From the NCBI RefSeq assembly GCF_014243395.1, contig NZ_JACLCP010000001.1:310001-374000 (forward strand): a stretch of DNA of 64,000 nucleotides, written 5' to 3'. Of this stretch, positions 11,762 through 21,418 are shown piece by piece. Made by a program: the position numbers and the translations under genes. The first letter of the stretch is position 1, and the number at the start of each line of letters is the position of its first letter. The notes beneath the pieces were generated by a model, which ran no database searches, had not been told where the DNA came from, and was given only the letters and a program-made list of their open reading frames with translations. Source of the DNA: Winogradskyella flava. GTDB taxonomy: Bacteria; Bacteroidota; Bacteroidia; Flavobacteriales; Flavobacteriaceae.

Positions 11762-12094
11762 CTATTTACCTAACATCAGTAACTCACTGCATACTACTTC
11801 GGTGATGTAACGCTTCATCCCATCCTTGTCTTCCCAAGAGCGTGTTGTAAGTTTACCTTCTATAGCAACTTCCTTACCTTTACCCACAAATTTTTCTACA
11901 ATCTGTGCGGTCTTTCCCCAAGCCACAATATTATGCCATTGTGTATCCGTTACCTTTTCGCCTTGAGCATTTTTATAGCTCTCATTAGTTGCGATTGAAA
12001 ATTTTGCCAAGGTCTTTCCAGACTCTAAATTGATGATTTCCGGATCGTTACCTAAATTACCAATCAACTGTACTTTGTTTCTTAATGTGTTCAT
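11762..12094 (-). CDS. ssb: Single-stranded DNA-binding protein
   Basis: 110 residues, a bare OB-fold without the long acidic C-terminal tail of the replicative SSB. Hallmarks are MNTLRNKVQLIGNLGNDPE, the AKFSIATNES strand, DTQWHNIVAWGKTA and GKLTTRSWEDKDG. Lacking the tail, it is probably an accessory SSB rather than the main replication one. It is transcribed from a typical minus-strand promoter with CTTTG at about 12156-12160. Confidence 0.9.
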   Translation of the reverse strand: MNTLRNKVQLIGNLGNDPEIINLESGKTLAKFSIATNESYKNAQGEKVTDTQWHNIVAWGKTAQIVEKFVGKGKEVAIEGKLTTRSWEDKDGMKRYITEVVCSELLMLGK

Positions 12095-12367
12095 GTGTTC
12101 TAAATTTTTAATGTTAAACAGTTAATACTATTGAACCCTTGTTGATTCAACACTGCAAAGATTATACAGCTTGCAAATTTTAGTCGGTAGTTACCTATTT
12201 ACATACGTTTGTAATTGATTAAAAACGTTTGAAAATGATTAAATTAATGCAATTATAGGAATAATTGGAATTTTATGATGGATGTATTTATGCACTAGTT
12301 GTGCTTCATTATCTCTCACTCGATCGGAATGAAATATTTATCCTAACTTTCGAGAAACAACTAACCA

Positions 12368-13108
12368 ATGATAAAATTCTTTAGAAAAATTAGACAAAAA
12401 CTACTCTCTGAAAATAAATTCAGTAAGTATCTGATTTACGCAATCGGAGAAATAATTCTTGTCGTAATCGGAATTTTAATCGCATTGGGAATAAATAATT
12501 GGAATACTGAAAATCAAAGAAAAAATGAGCTGACAAGTAGCCTCGAAAGTATTTTGGAAGAAATAGCGATTACACATTCTTTGACCACAACAGATTTAAA
12601 AGAAATAGATTCTGTAATTCTAAAAACCCAGAAATCATTAAGTATACTCAAAACTAAAAATATTGATTCTGCTTATCAATTAAAAAACACATTAGGAGGT
12701 CTTGTGTATTTGCAATCATTTAAATTTGAGCTTCCTAGTACTATGCGATTTATTGAAGATGATAATTCAAAGAAATTAGAAAACTCGGAACTAAAAACCC
12801 TTGCCCTAAAATTAAAATCCGAAATATCATTTTTGGACTTTTACACTAATTATGCCACTACTCAATATCAATCCTTAATAGAACCATATGTTGTAAAAAA
12901 CCTGAATCACGCTGAAATTCAAAATAGCACAACTTCAATAAATACAGGTCAAAACATCGATTATGCCGATTTGATTAAAGATTTGGAACTATCAAATATT
13001 TTAAACTTAAAATTAGAAACAGATAGTGGAGCCTTGAGGCGTGTGAGAGAACTTAATTTGACTTTAGAGAAATTGGAAAAAGAAATACGAAAAGAATTAA
13101 AAAAATAA
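12368..13108 (+). CDS. DUF6090 family membrane protein
   Basis: 246 residues. It opens with a conserved amphipathic stretch and one membrane helix (residues 22-42: KYLIYAIGEIILVVIGILIA), followed by a mostly helical region with coiled-coil character at both ends. This start is diagnostic of the DUF6090 family, common in Flavobacteriia, function unknown. The body probably faces the periplasm. Single gene; about 140 bp of unremarkable DNA separate it from the next. Confidence 0.8.
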   Translation: MIKFFRKIRQKLLSENKFSKYLIYAIGEIILVVIGILIALGINNWNTENQRKNELTSSLESILEEIAITHSLTTTDLKEIDSVILKTQKSLSILKTKNIDSAYQLKNTLGGLVYLQSFKFELPSTMRFIEDDNSKKLENSELKTLALKLKSEISFLDFYTNYATTQYQSLIEPYVVKNLNHAEIQNSTTSINTGQNIDYADLIKDLELSNILNLKLETDSGALRRVRELNLTLEKLEKEIRKELKK

Positions 13109-13251
13109 CGAAAGCACAACAATGGTTATAAACAATTACTTGCTCTCGCCAACTTCTGAAAATTGCTTACATCATTTCACTGCGCTCGTTTATATTCGAT
13201 TTGTATTTACTAAATTAGGAGATGAAACACTCTTTATCTAATTAGGATGAT

Positions 13252-14235
13252 ATGAACAAATGTCTTAGAAAGCTTTCATTGTTGATATTGCTAACAGGTT
13301 TATGTAATATTTCTTTTGCGCAAAATATTATACAAGAATACGCACCGGTAAAAAACGATAGCATAAGAATTGGAAAAGGAGACAATGATTTCTTGCCTTT
13401 TATCCAAAGTGGTTATACCCTAATGCTTCCAGAAGACAAGACAATTAAAGGTGTGCTCATTTTTCTTGAGGATTCTGGATATGACAAAATGAATAGTAGT
13501 GCAAAGGAGATGTATACTCAAGCTTCTGAAATAGGCTTTGCAGTGTTGTCAGTTTCAACCGAAATTCCTTTTGACTTTTACTTTTCTGAGGTGTCTATGC
13601 TTACAGCACACAATCTCATTCATGAAGCTTTTTCTTATCATAAGTTGCCAAATGACAATATTTTCTTTTTGGGCGCAAGTTTGGTAGGGCATAGGGCCAT
13701 GAGGTATATCCAATTTATGAAAGAGCGTGAGGATGCGTTTCAGCTTAATATAAAAGGTATTGTCATGTGTAATTTTACCTTGGACTGGACAAGAAAATGG
13801 TATCAACACGAACGCGATATACGAATCAACCGAATTAATCTTTGGGAGCCAAAGTTTATAAATTATATGCTGGAAACACATTTAAATGGCACACCTAAAA
13901 CAGTACCTGAACATTATCACAATTTTTCATCGTACAGCTACTTTGATGAAAATAATGACAATATTAAGCTTTACAAAGATTATGCTGTTAGAGCATATAT
14001 AGAACCCGCAATAAAATATCGCTTAAAAAAGTACTTCAGGACCTTGTATGAAAACAATTCGACAGATATCGTCGGATTCTTAGCCGAGTTAGAACTCGCA
14101 GGAAACGAAAACACAGAATTAATCGTTTTGCAGCCAGAAGATAAGTCATCACGAAACAAGAATACACAGACAACTTGGAGTACAATAGATAAAGATGAAC
14201 TTATGGACTGGATCAAGAAGCAATCGCAAGAATAA
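13252..14235 (+). CDS. Exported alpha/beta-hydrolase-like protein
   Basis: 327 residues with a signal peptide ending at SFAQ (residue 24). A strand IKGVLIFLEDSG is followed at about residue 140 by FLGASLVGH, a GxSxxG nucleophile elbow, so an alpha/beta hydrolase fold is likely. The acid and His of the triad cannot be placed with confidence. It is not close to any named esterase family I know. The end of the gene runs into a truncated pseudogene. Confidence 0.6.
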   Translation: MNKCLRKLSLLILLTGLCNISFAQNIIQEYAPVKNDSIRIGKGDNDFLPFIQSGYTLMLPEDKTIKGVLIFLEDSGYDKMNSSAKEMYTQASEIGFAVLSVSTEIPFDFYFSEVSMLTAHNLIHEAFSYHKLPNDNIFFLGASLVGHRAMRYIQFMKEREDAFQLNIKGIVMCNFTLDWTRKWYQHERDIRINRINLWEPKFINYMLETHLNGTPKTVPEHYHNFSSYSYFDENNDNIKLYKDYAVRAYIEPAIKYRLKKYFRTLYENNSTDIVGFLAELELAGNENTELIVLQPEDKSSRNKNTQTTWSTIDKDELMDWIKKQSQE

Positions 14236-14239
14236 ACTA

Positions 14240-14527
14240 GACGCAACAAATGAACAAAACTATTATGCTTATTCTATTATTGATATCCTAGTAAAAAAAG
14301 GATTTCAAATTAAAGGAAAAGCCGAAATCATTGGAAAAAAGAATCCTAAATTTCAAGACATGGAAAGCACTTTAATTAAAATGACTGAAGGAAAGTTTTC
14401 GTTCGCAACAATTTCCAAAATCACTGTTACACATTCAAAACCCATTATTGCGCCGAAGTATATCCCTTATCCTAATACCACTGAAAAAGAACAAATTGAA
14501 AGTGCAAAGAAAGCGTATGGCTTGTAG
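14240..14527 (+). pseudogene. Pyridoxamine 5'-phosphate oxidase-like protein, C-terminal fragment
   Basis: The frame following the hydrolase stop encodes only the last 95 residues of a PNPOx-like (flavin split-barrel) protein: SIIDILVKKGFQIKGKAEI, then KMTEGKFSFATISKI, and the characteristic end TEKEQIESAKKAYGL. The first half of the domain is absent and no proper start exists; in-frame codons before it overlap the hydrolase gene. A deletion probably joined the hydrolase region to this remnant. Confidence 0.7.
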
Positions 14528-14601
14528 TAGCTCGCACTCCTTTATCGTAAACATTTGTAAGCGAATATTTTGTAAATTAGATTTTAGATAATTTAAATCT
14601 C

Positions 14602-14952
14602 ATGAAAAGAGAATGTCCAGAGTGTGGTGATAGAATCATTGGTAGAGTAGATAAAAAATTCTGTAGTGATGGTTGCCGCAACGCTCATAACAATCGTCTT
14701 AACAAAGACTCTAAAAATCTAGTAAGGAATACCAATAATCGCCTTAGAAAAAATTATAGAATTTTGGAAAGGCTCAATCCAAACAAAAAGACCAAATGCT
14801 CTAGGGCCAAAATGATAGAGCAAGGGTTTGACTTTAATTATATTACTAGCTTATACACAACAAAAGCTGGCACAACCTATTACTTTGTGTATGATCAAGG
14901 TTATTTACCCTTAGAGGGAGAATATTATGCTTTGGTCAAACGCGATGATTAA
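14602..14952 (+). CDS. Small zinc-ribbon protein
   Basis: 116 residues with an N-terminal four-Cys zinc ribbon (CPECG at residues 5-9, then FCSDGCRNAH), followed by a basic helical region and a C-terminal beta-rich part. The start resembles DUF2116-type zinc ribbons found in flavobacterial hypothetical proteins. Nucleic acid binding is possible. Its stop overlaps the convergent CBS-domain gene by 4 bp. Confidence 0.7.
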   Translation: MKRECPECGDRIIGRVDKKFCSDGCRNAHNNRLNKDSKNLVRNTNNRLRKNYRILERLNPNKKTKCSRAKMIEQGFDFNYITSLYTTKAGTTYYFVYDQGYLPLEGEYYALVKRDD

Positions 14953-15440
14953 GAACCGCCTTTAGTGGTGCTGTTCCAGTTTTCACCTTTTAATTGAAGT
15001 GCTGCCTTTAAAATATCCTTTTGGCTAATCTGTCCTACCAATTTTCCATTTTCTACAATCGGAAAACGTCTAATCTTAGATTGTAAAAACTTGTTGGCGG
15101 CATCAAAGACGTCCATGTTACCATCAATAGTTTCGACATTCTTTGCCATTCGCTTTTCTACCTTATCATGCTCTAATGGCATATTGTAGTAACGGCTTTC
15201 GCTCAATTGTTTTAAACAATCACCTTCAGAAATGATACCTACCAACTCATTGCGATCATTAACAACCGGTCCTCCAGATATTTTGTATTTAATCAACGAC
15301 TCTACCACTTCCTGCACAGATTGATCTGGCTTAAACGTTACAAGTTTAGTGGTCATATAATCCTTTACCTTGAGTGCTATTGGCTGTGTTGTATTTTGCT
15401 GTTGCTGTTTGCGAGCACCTTGAAAACTTTTAATTCCCAT
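14949..15440 (-). CDS. CBS-domain protein
   Basis: 163 residues. After a Gln-rich N-terminus (about residues 8-18), a CBS pair fills residues 25-145: VKDYMTTKLVTFKPDQSVQEVV with GGPVVNDRNELVGIISEGD, then KRMAKNVETIDGNMDVFDAA with RRFPIVENGKLVGQISQKDIL. Such stand-alone CBS pairs bind adenine nucleotides and regulate partners. No partner domain or adjacent enzyme is present. The start follows a promoter region shared with the divergent epimerase gene. Confidence 0.9.
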   Translation of the reverse strand: MGIKSFQGARKQQQQNTTQPIALKVKDYMTTKLVTFKPDQSVQEVVESLIKYKISGGPVVNDRNELVGIISEGDCLKQLSESRYYNMPLEHDKVEKRMAKNVETIDGNMDVFDAANKFLQSKIRRFPIVENGKLVGQISQKDILKAALQLKGENWNSTTKGGS

Positions 15441-15546
15441 AACGTTATAATTTTAGAGTTCATTTTAAAGTTACTGAAAATTAATTGCTTAGCAAAATGT
15501 AAGGTGCTTGGTCTAACATTGTGTATTTTTATCGGCAAGACTTGTT

Positions 15547-16362
15547 ATGACAATAAAAACGCAAATAAGTATCATTGGTTGTGGCTGGCTTGGACTTCCC
15601 TTAGCTGAATTTTTAATAGCCAAAGACTACAAAATCATAGGATCTACAACTTCTATAGACAAGCTTAAAATATTGAATGAAGCCGGAATTGAAAGCTTTT
15701 TAATTCAGTTAAATGAAGACGGTATTACTGGAAATCATTCAGAATTCCTAGCTGAAAGCGAGACTGTAATTGTTAATATCCCTCCAGGATTAAGAAAACA
15801 TCCTTTGAAAAATCATATTCTGGAAATAAAGCATTTGATAACTGCAATCGAAAGGGCACAAGTTAAAAATGTGATTTATATTAGCTCAACTTCGGTGTTT
15901 AAGGATGAAGCTCATTTTCCCAAAATCGATGATACTTCTACACCAACCGCAACTTCCAACAATGCTAAACAACTTATAAAAATTGAGCAGATGCTTCAAG
16001 AAAATCCAAAGTTCAACACCACTATTTTGCGCTTTGGTGGTTTATTTGATGACAAACGTCATCCTGCAAAGTATCTTTCAGGGAAAAAAAGTATTGCAAA
16101 CCCAAATGCGCCTATCAACTTAATTCATAAAAAAGACTGCATCCATATTATCTCTGAAATTGTTGGAAACAACATTTGGAATACGTCTTTAAACGCCGCA
16201 TATCCTGATCATCCTAGTAAAGAAACCTACTATTCTGCCTATTGCAAAGACCATGGTCTTGAGCTGCCTAAGTTCGATTCAACAAGAAAAAGTATGGGGA
16301 AAATTATTGATAGCTCAAAACTGGAACAGCTTTTGAACTATAGTTTTAAACAGGCACTATAG
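15547..16362 (+). CDS. NAD(P)-binding SDR-type epimerase (YeeZ-like)
   Basis: 271 residues. Rossmann start ISIIGCGWLGLPLA (residues 7-20) with a GxGxxG motif. The middle carries VIYISSTSVF and an active-site region without the classical YxxxK. The layout matches the YeeZ/extended SDR-like group, which lack a proven substrate. Cytoplasmic. It is followed by a TPR gene 68 bp downstream on the same strand. Confidence 0.75.
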   Translation: MTIKTQISIIGCGWLGLPLAEFLIAKDYKIIGSTTSIDKLKILNEAGIESFLIQLNEDGITGNHSEFLAESETVIVNIPPGLRKHPLKNHILEIKHLITAIERAQVKNVIYISSTSVFKDEAHFPKIDDTSTPTATSNNAKQLIKIEQMLQENPKFNTTILRFGGLFDDKRHPAKYLSGKKSIANPNAPINLIHKKDCIHIISEIVGNNIWNTSLNAAYPDHPSKETYYSAYCKDHGLELPKFDSTRKSMGKIIDSSKLEQLLNYSFKQAL

Positions 16363-16430
16363 AAATTAATAGTTTTTTAAGACCTATATGCTACAAATTT
16401 TATAGTTTTAGCCCTCAAAATTTATTTAAG

Positions 16431-17138
16431 ATGAAACAGATTACAATTGCAGTTGTTATGCTTTTCTCGGTAAGTGTTTTTGCCCAGACTAATGCAGAAT
16501 TGAAAAAACACTATGACGCTTATTACAAGCAAATGAAAAAACAAGGTGATGTACAAGGCATTATAAATGCTATGACGCATCTTAATCTTTTAGAACCATC
16601 TATAGCCCGACAAGATACATTAGCTTATCTATATCTTTCTGAAGGTAAATACATGCAGGCACTTAATACTTTAGGTATTGAAAAAAATGAAACCGATTCA
16701 GATATGAATGTAGAAGTTAAGGCTTTAGCGCTCAAGAATCTTAATCAGCCTAAATTAGCTTTAGAATATTATGAAATATTATTTGAGCGCAATCCCAATG
16801 TATACTTGTCATACGAAATGGCAGATATGAAATTGCAAACCAATGATATAGCTGGTGCTAAAAGCAACATTGAGTATGGTCTAGCAAATGTAAAAGATGA
16901 TATGAAACGTGCGTTTTATGAAAGTCAGCAACCTTATGAGACGTCCATGAAAGCAGCATTGATGTATCTTAAAGGCATAATGTTGTTCTCAGAAGATAAA
17001 ACCGCTAATATCGATACAGCTATAAAGTTTATGAACGATGCATTAGCTATCGATCCGAATTTTAACATGGCCAAGGTAAGCAGACAAGCTTTAGAAAATC
17101 AGAAAGCGCAACAAGCTACTACAGCAACCAAGAATTAA
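16431..17138 (+). CDS. Exported TPR protein
   Basis: 235 residues with a signal peptide ending at VFAQ (residue 19). TPR-like helical pairs lie across residues 40-150 and near the C-terminus (AIKFMNDALAIDPNFNMA). Probably periplasmic, mediating protein contacts. A strong bidirectional terminator follows. Confidence 0.75.
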   Translation: MKQITIAVVMLFSVSVFAQTNAELKKHYDAYYKQMKKQGDVQGIINAMTHLNLLEPSIARQDTLAYLYLSEGKYMQALNTLGIEKNETDSDMNVEVKALALKNLNQPKLALEYYEILFERNPNVYLSYEMADMKLQTNDIAGAKSNIEYGLANVKDDMKRAFYESQQPYETSMKAALMYLKGIMLFSEDKTANIDTAIKFMNDALAIDPNFNMAKVSRQALENQKAQQATTATKN

Positions 17139-17154
17139 ACAGTAAGACTATAAC

Positions 17155-17187
17155 AAAAAAAATGCTGCCATTTGGCAGCATTTTTTG
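17155..17187. terminator. Bidirectional terminator
   Basis: AAAAAATGCTGCC/GGCAGCATTTTTT, a 13-bp stem around ATTT, between the TPR gene and the convergent M13 peptidase gene. Confidence 0.92.
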
Positions 17188-17204
17188 TTTATCATATAGC
17201 TTTC

Positions 17205-19274
17205 TTACCAAATTCTTACGCGTTTTTCTGGTGGTAAATACATAGCATCCCCTTCTTTAATATCAAATGCTTCATAGAACGCATCAATATTTTTAAGTGG
17301 TTGTGTTGCTCTGATAATACCTGGAGAATGTGGATCTGTTTTTATCTGTGTCTCCAAAGCATCTGGTCTACTTAATGTTCTCCATACTGTAGCCCAAGAC
17401 ATAAAGAAACGTTGCTCTGCAGTAAATCCATCAATATCTTCTGGTCTTCCATTTTCCTTAAAGTACAATTGTAGCCCATCATAAGCGCCTAATACTCCAC
17501 CGAGATCACCTATATTTTCACCTATAGTGTTTCTTCCATCAATATATAAACTGTCTCCCATCTTAATAGCCGAATATTGTTCGACCAATTTATCTCCTCT
17601 TTTAGTAAACTCAGCTAAATCTTCTGGTGTCCACCAGTTTATTAAATTTCCATCACTATCAAATTGTGACCCTTGATCATCAAATGCATGAGAAATTTCA
17701 TGACCTATAACCGCTCCTATACCACCATAGTTTACAGCCTCATCTGCTGTATAGTTATAAAATGGAGGTTGTAAAATTGCTGCCGGAAAAACAATCTCAT
17801 TATTTAATGGATTAAAATATGCGTTTACCATTTGTGGTGGCATGTTCCATTCGGATTTATCAACTTTTTGACCTAAGTCAGCTAAGCTTTCTTTTAAATT
17901 CCAGTCAGAAAAAGCCATCATGTTATCAGCATAACTATTTCCCTCCTTTATCATCAATTCAGAATAATCTTTCCATTCATTAGGATATGCAATCTTAACT
18001 GTAAACTTATCCAGTTTTTCTATAGCTTTTGCTTTTGTCTCGGCACTCATCCAATCTAACTTATCTATTCTAGCTTTAAAGGCTGTAATTACATTGGCAA
18101 TCATTTTTTCTGCCTTTTCTTTTGCTTCAGGCGGGAATTTCGCATCAACATATAACTTACCTATTGCCTCACCAACGCGTCCTGTGACGTGATCCATTGC
18201 ACGATCTTCTGCCGGTCTTTGGCTTTCTGTACCTCTTAAGGTTTTACTATAAAAATCCCAATTGGCTTTTTCAATTTCAGTAGATAAAGAACCCGCTGCG
18301 CCATTTAAAGTATTCCATTTCATTATAGTTTTAATATCATCTAAAGGTGTAGATGATAATATCTCTTGAAGAGCTTTCATATATCTTAACTCCACGACAT
18401 AAACCGTATCAAGTTTTTGTTCAACGCCAGAGTCTGAAATGAACTTATTCCAATTAACTGCTGGAGTCAATTCAGATAGCTGCTCAATACTTCTTGGGTT
18501 ATTAAAATTACTAAAGTTACGTCTCTCAGTCTTATCGAATTGAGGTTCAGCCAATTTAGTCTCTAGAGCCAATATCATTTCAGCAGCATTTTTAGCTTCT
18601 ACTTCGTTATAATCTATATACTGCATCATTCTAGTGACATGATCTACATATTGTTGACGACGCTCTTTAGACTTTTCATCTTGTAATACATAATAATCAC
18701 GATCTGGTAACCCTAAACCGCCCTGTGTAATGTAAGGTGCATAAATACTGCTGTCGTTGATGTCTGGAAATATGGCAAGGTTAAAAAATGGTGCACCTAC
18801 TCCAACTGTTTTTGCATAAACTTCTTGCATATCAGAAAGGCTATTAATACCGTCAATTGCATTCATTAAAGGCTCTATAGGTTTAGTTCCTAATTCATTT
18901 CTTGCAATAGTATCGAGTTCTGACTCAAAAAATAAAAGTGCCTTTTTCTGATCTGAGCCTTCTTTATAAGTACCAAGCTCTTTTGAAGTTTTTACAATAT
19001 CTAAGACATCATTTCGAGTAGATTTACGCAATACTCCAAATCCTCCCCAACTAGCTTCCTCTTCAGGAATTGTAGTAGTTTTCATCCAGTTACCATTTAC
19101 GTAACTGTAAAAGTCTTCTTTTGGATCTACCGTAGTGTCCATATTTTCCAGGATAATACCTGGAATTTTCTCTTCTGCCATGGCAGTGTCTTTCTTGGCT
19201 TCATCTTTACATCCTAGAATAGTAAAAAAAGCCAAACCTGATATCGCTAGAACGCGACTAAGATTGGTTTTCAT
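17205..19274 (-). CDS. M13 family metallopeptidase (neprilysin/PepO type) lipoprotein
   Basis: 689 residues. A lipobox ILGC puts the lipidated Cys at residue 22. The N-terminal PepO-like helical domain starts at MDTTVDPKEDFYSYVNGNW. The catalytic HEISH lies at about residues 523-527 (VIGHEISHAFDDQGSQFD) and the third zinc ligand in GENIGDLGG. The end YLPPEKRVRIW matches M13 enzymes, which finish in a conserved W. It is a broad oligopeptidase in the periplasm or on the cell surface. Single gene. Confidence 0.95.
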   Translation of the reverse strand: MKTNLSRVLAISGLAFFTILGCKDEAKKDTAMAEEKIPGIILENMDTTVDPKEDFYSYVNGNWMKTTTIPEEEASWGGFGVLRKSTRNDVLDIVKTSKELGTYKEGSDQKKALLFFESELDTIARNELGTKPIEPLMNAIDGINSLSDMQEVYAKTVGVGAPFFNLAIFPDINDSSIYAPYITQGGLGLPDRDYYVLQDEKSKERRQQYVDHVTRMMQYIDYNEVEAKNAAEMILALETKLAEPQFDKTERRNFSNFNNPRSIEQLSELTPAVNWNKFISDSGVEQKLDTVYVVELRYMKALQEILSSTPLDDIKTIMKWNTLNGAAGSLSTEIEKANWDFYSKTLRGTESQRPAEDRAMDHVTGRVGEAIGKLYVDAKFPPEAKEKAEKMIANVITAFKARIDKLDWMSAETKAKAIEKLDKFTVKIAYPNEWKDYSELMIKEGNSYADNMMAFSDWNLKESLADLGQKVDKSEWNMPPQMVNAYFNPLNNEIVFPAAILQPPFYNYTADEAVNYGGIGAVIGHEISHAFDDQGSQFDSDGNLINWWTPEDLAEFTKRGDKLVEQYSAIKMGDSLYIDGRNTIGENIGDLGGVLGAYDGLQLYFKENGRPEDIDGFTAEQRFFMSWATVWRTLSRPDALETQIKTDPHSPGIIRATQPLKNIDAFYEAFDIKEGDAMYLPPEKRVRIW

Positions 19275-19464
19275 GTGTTTGTTTTTGATTTGTCTATTAT
19301 GGTCACATGCAGTTCGTTATCAATCATTCTACTAAGAAGATTACATTGCGAAAATGCTCGTGCCATAATTTGATTTTAGTTAATTCGAATTAAAAGTAGT
19401 TTGTAATAAGACCTTTAAAAATTCCTTTTGTTACAACTTAACAAAACTTTAAGATTATCAGAGA

Positions 19465-19992
19465 CTAATATTCAGAGCTTATTTGGTCGAATTTATCGCG
19501 CTCCAATTTCTTATTGATTTGATAATTGAAATTTGAAAATGCTACAATAACTTCCTTTACACTTTGAAGCTTGTTCTCGTCTGGAATATTATCTAAAGTA
19601 AGATCGTCATGAAGTTTTAAGACTGAGGTTTCAACCATAGCCATTCTTGAAAGGATAGGATTTGTATTCAGATCTTCTGGCAGGCCAATTTTAAACTCTG
19701 CCACGAATTTCTTTAGTAGTTCTTTATCGCCATTAAAAAAAGATATATCCGCTTTTTTTAGATAGCCTATCTGAATAGCCAATTCTTGATAATTGTCCCA
19801 ACTGGCAACAGCCTGTTCTCCAGTATTACTCAATACATAATCTGTATACTTCAAATTCTCAATAGCATGAGTCGTTATTGCTCTTTTTTGGCTTGTGGTT
19901 TCTGTATCTGTAGCATCACCCACTGTTTTATCATTTCCACAGCCAAATGATAAAAGACAAAATATATATAAAAGAATCAATTCAGCTTTCAT
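19465..19992 (-). CDS. Hypothetical flavobacterial lipoprotein
   Basis: 175 residues with a lipobox (LSFGC, Cys18). The body is helical and acidic with no recognised domain. Similar short lipoproteins are widespread in Flavobacteriaceae and uncharacterised. Divergent from the epimerase gene at 20163, with 170 bp between the starts. Confidence 0.65.
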   Translation of the reverse strand: MKAELILLYIFCLLSFGCGNDKTVGDATDTETTSQKRAITTHAIENLKYTDYVLSNTGEQAVASWDNYQELAIQIGYLKKADISFFNGDKELLKKFVAEFKIGLPEDLNTNPILSRMAMVETSVLKLHDDLTLDNIPDENKLQSVKEVIVAFSNFNYQINKKLERDKFDQISSEY

Positions 19993-20162
19993 GAATGCTT
20001 ACAATTTGTTTGTAAATATACTTAAACTATTAGTTTGACTTTCCTAGTGTAATCATAAAACGGAAATTATCAACGTCACACCAAAAAGGGTGTTTTTCTG
20101 AAAATTTTAATTCTAATGCGTCTAAATTCTTTCTATTTTTGAGAATTCTATAAACACGCTAT

Positions 20163-21116
20163 ATGTCTTCAAAAATATTGATTATTGGTGCCTGTGGACA
20201 AATTGGTACAGAACTTACCGCAAAATTAAGAGAAATGCATGGCACCGAGAACGTCATTGCCAGTGATATAAATACACGGAATTTAGATTTAGTCAACTCT
20301 GGTCCTTTTGAGATCATTGATGCTAAAAACTATAATGCCATTAAGGATTGTTGCAAGACCTATAGCATTGATACCGTTTACTTAATGGCGGCTTTGCTCA
20401 GTGCTACCGGTGAAAAGTATCCTATGGAAGCTTGGGATCTTAATATGAATTCCTTGTTTCATGTGCTTAATCTAGCCAAAGAAAGCACTATAAAAAAAGT
20501 ATATTGGCCTAGCAGTATTGCCGTTTTTGGGCCTACAACTCCAAGAGAAAATACGCCTCAGCATACTATTTGCGAACCTACAACGGTTTATGGAATCACT
20601 AAGCAAGTTGGTGAACGTTGGTGTGAGTATTATCACAAAAAATATGGGGTTGACGTAAGAAGTTTGCGTTATCCAGGTATCATTAGTCATAAAGCTATGC
20701 CTGGTGGAGGTACTACGGATTATGCTGTAGAAATCTATCACGAAGCAATTAAAAATGAAAGCTACGAGTGCTTTCTTTCTGAAGATACAAGTCTACCCAT
20801 GATGTTTATGGAAGATGCTATTAAAGCTACCATAGATTTGATGGAAGCACCTTCTGAACACTTGAGTATAAGATCTTCTTACAATCTTTCTGCAATATCG
20901 TTTACACCAAAAGAAATCTATGACAGTATAAAAAAGAATATACTAAATTTTAAAATCACTTACAGACCAGACTTTAGGCAGGCTATTGCCGATAGTTGGC
21001 CATCATCTATTGATGATTCTGTGGCAAGAAATGATTGGAATTGGCAGCATCGTTTTGATTTGGATGCTATGACTTCTGAGATGCTAAAAGAATTGAAGAA
21101 AAAATATAATTCTTAA
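20163..21116 (+). CDS. L-threonine 3-dehydrogenase-like NAD-dependent epimerase
   Basis: 317 residues, an extended SDR. The NAD site ILIIGACGQIGTEL opens the protein, and the catalytic YGITK (YxxxK) falls around residue 145, preceded by SSIAVFGP. The GGTTDYAVEIYHEAI segment and a C-terminal IADSWPSSIDDS signature are those of the epimerase-type threonine dehydrogenase (Tdh) that oxidises L-threonine to 2-amino-3-ketobutyrate. No kbl gene is adjacent. A strong terminator follows. Confidence 0.85.
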   Translation: MSSKILIIGACGQIGTELTAKLREMHGTENVIASDINTRNLDLVNSGPFEIIDAKNYNAIKDCCKTYSIDTVYLMAALLSATGEKYPMEAWDLNMNSLFHVLNLAKESTIKKVYWPSSIAVFGPTTPRENTPQHTICEPTTVYGITKQVGERWCEYYHKKYGVDVRSLRYPGIISHKAMPGGGTTDYAVEIYHEAIKNESYECFLSEDTSLPMMFMEDAIKATIDLMEAPSEHLSIRSSYNLSAISFTPKEIYDSIKKNILNFKITYRPDFRQAIADSWPSSIDDSVARNDWNWQHRFDLDAMTSEMLKELKKKYNS

Positions 21117-21130
21117 GAGTTGCAAAAAAC

Positions 21131-21163
21131 AAAAAAGTCTAGTGAAAATACTAGACTTTTTTT
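21131..21163. terminator. Terminator after the threonine dehydrogenase-like gene
   Basis: AAAAAGTCTAGT pairs with ACTAGACTTTTTTT around a short GAAAAT loop, immediately before the tRNA-Asn 3' end. Confidence 0.9.
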
Positions 21164-21164
21164 G

Positions 21165-21238
21165 CTCCTCTTCTTGGGCTCGAACCAAGGACCCTCTGAT
21201 TAACAGTCAGATGCTCTAACCAACTGAGCTAAAGAGGA
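21165..21238 (-). tRNA. tRNA-Asn(GTT), canonical
   Basis: 74 nt. Acceptor TCCTCTT/AAGAGGA, D stem GCTC/GAGC, anticodon arm CTGA-CTGTTAA-TCAG (anticodon GTT), T arm CTTGG-TTCGAGC-CCAAG, discriminator G, no encoded CCA. All stems are well paired. It serves as the in-genome yardstick for a normal tRNA against the array at 4.1-5.7 kb. Confidence 0.97.
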
Positions 21239-21418
21239 AGATATTTTTCGCTTTAGCGAGCGCAAATATAAATTATTTTTTAATCTCTACAATGTGAAAT
21301 CCCATTTTTTGTGCTAAAATTTCTTAATTGGCCCGGTCTGTGTCAGACAATTGATTATATTTAAAATGAAATAGTCTAGATTATAGAAATATCTATTATT
21401 AAGATATTAAGTTCAATT

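Noticed and set aside
21165..21238. tRNA-Asn as a detached member of the tRNA-like array
   Set aside because: All stems are strong and standard, it stands alone 15 kb away, and it looks like the normal housekeeping copy.
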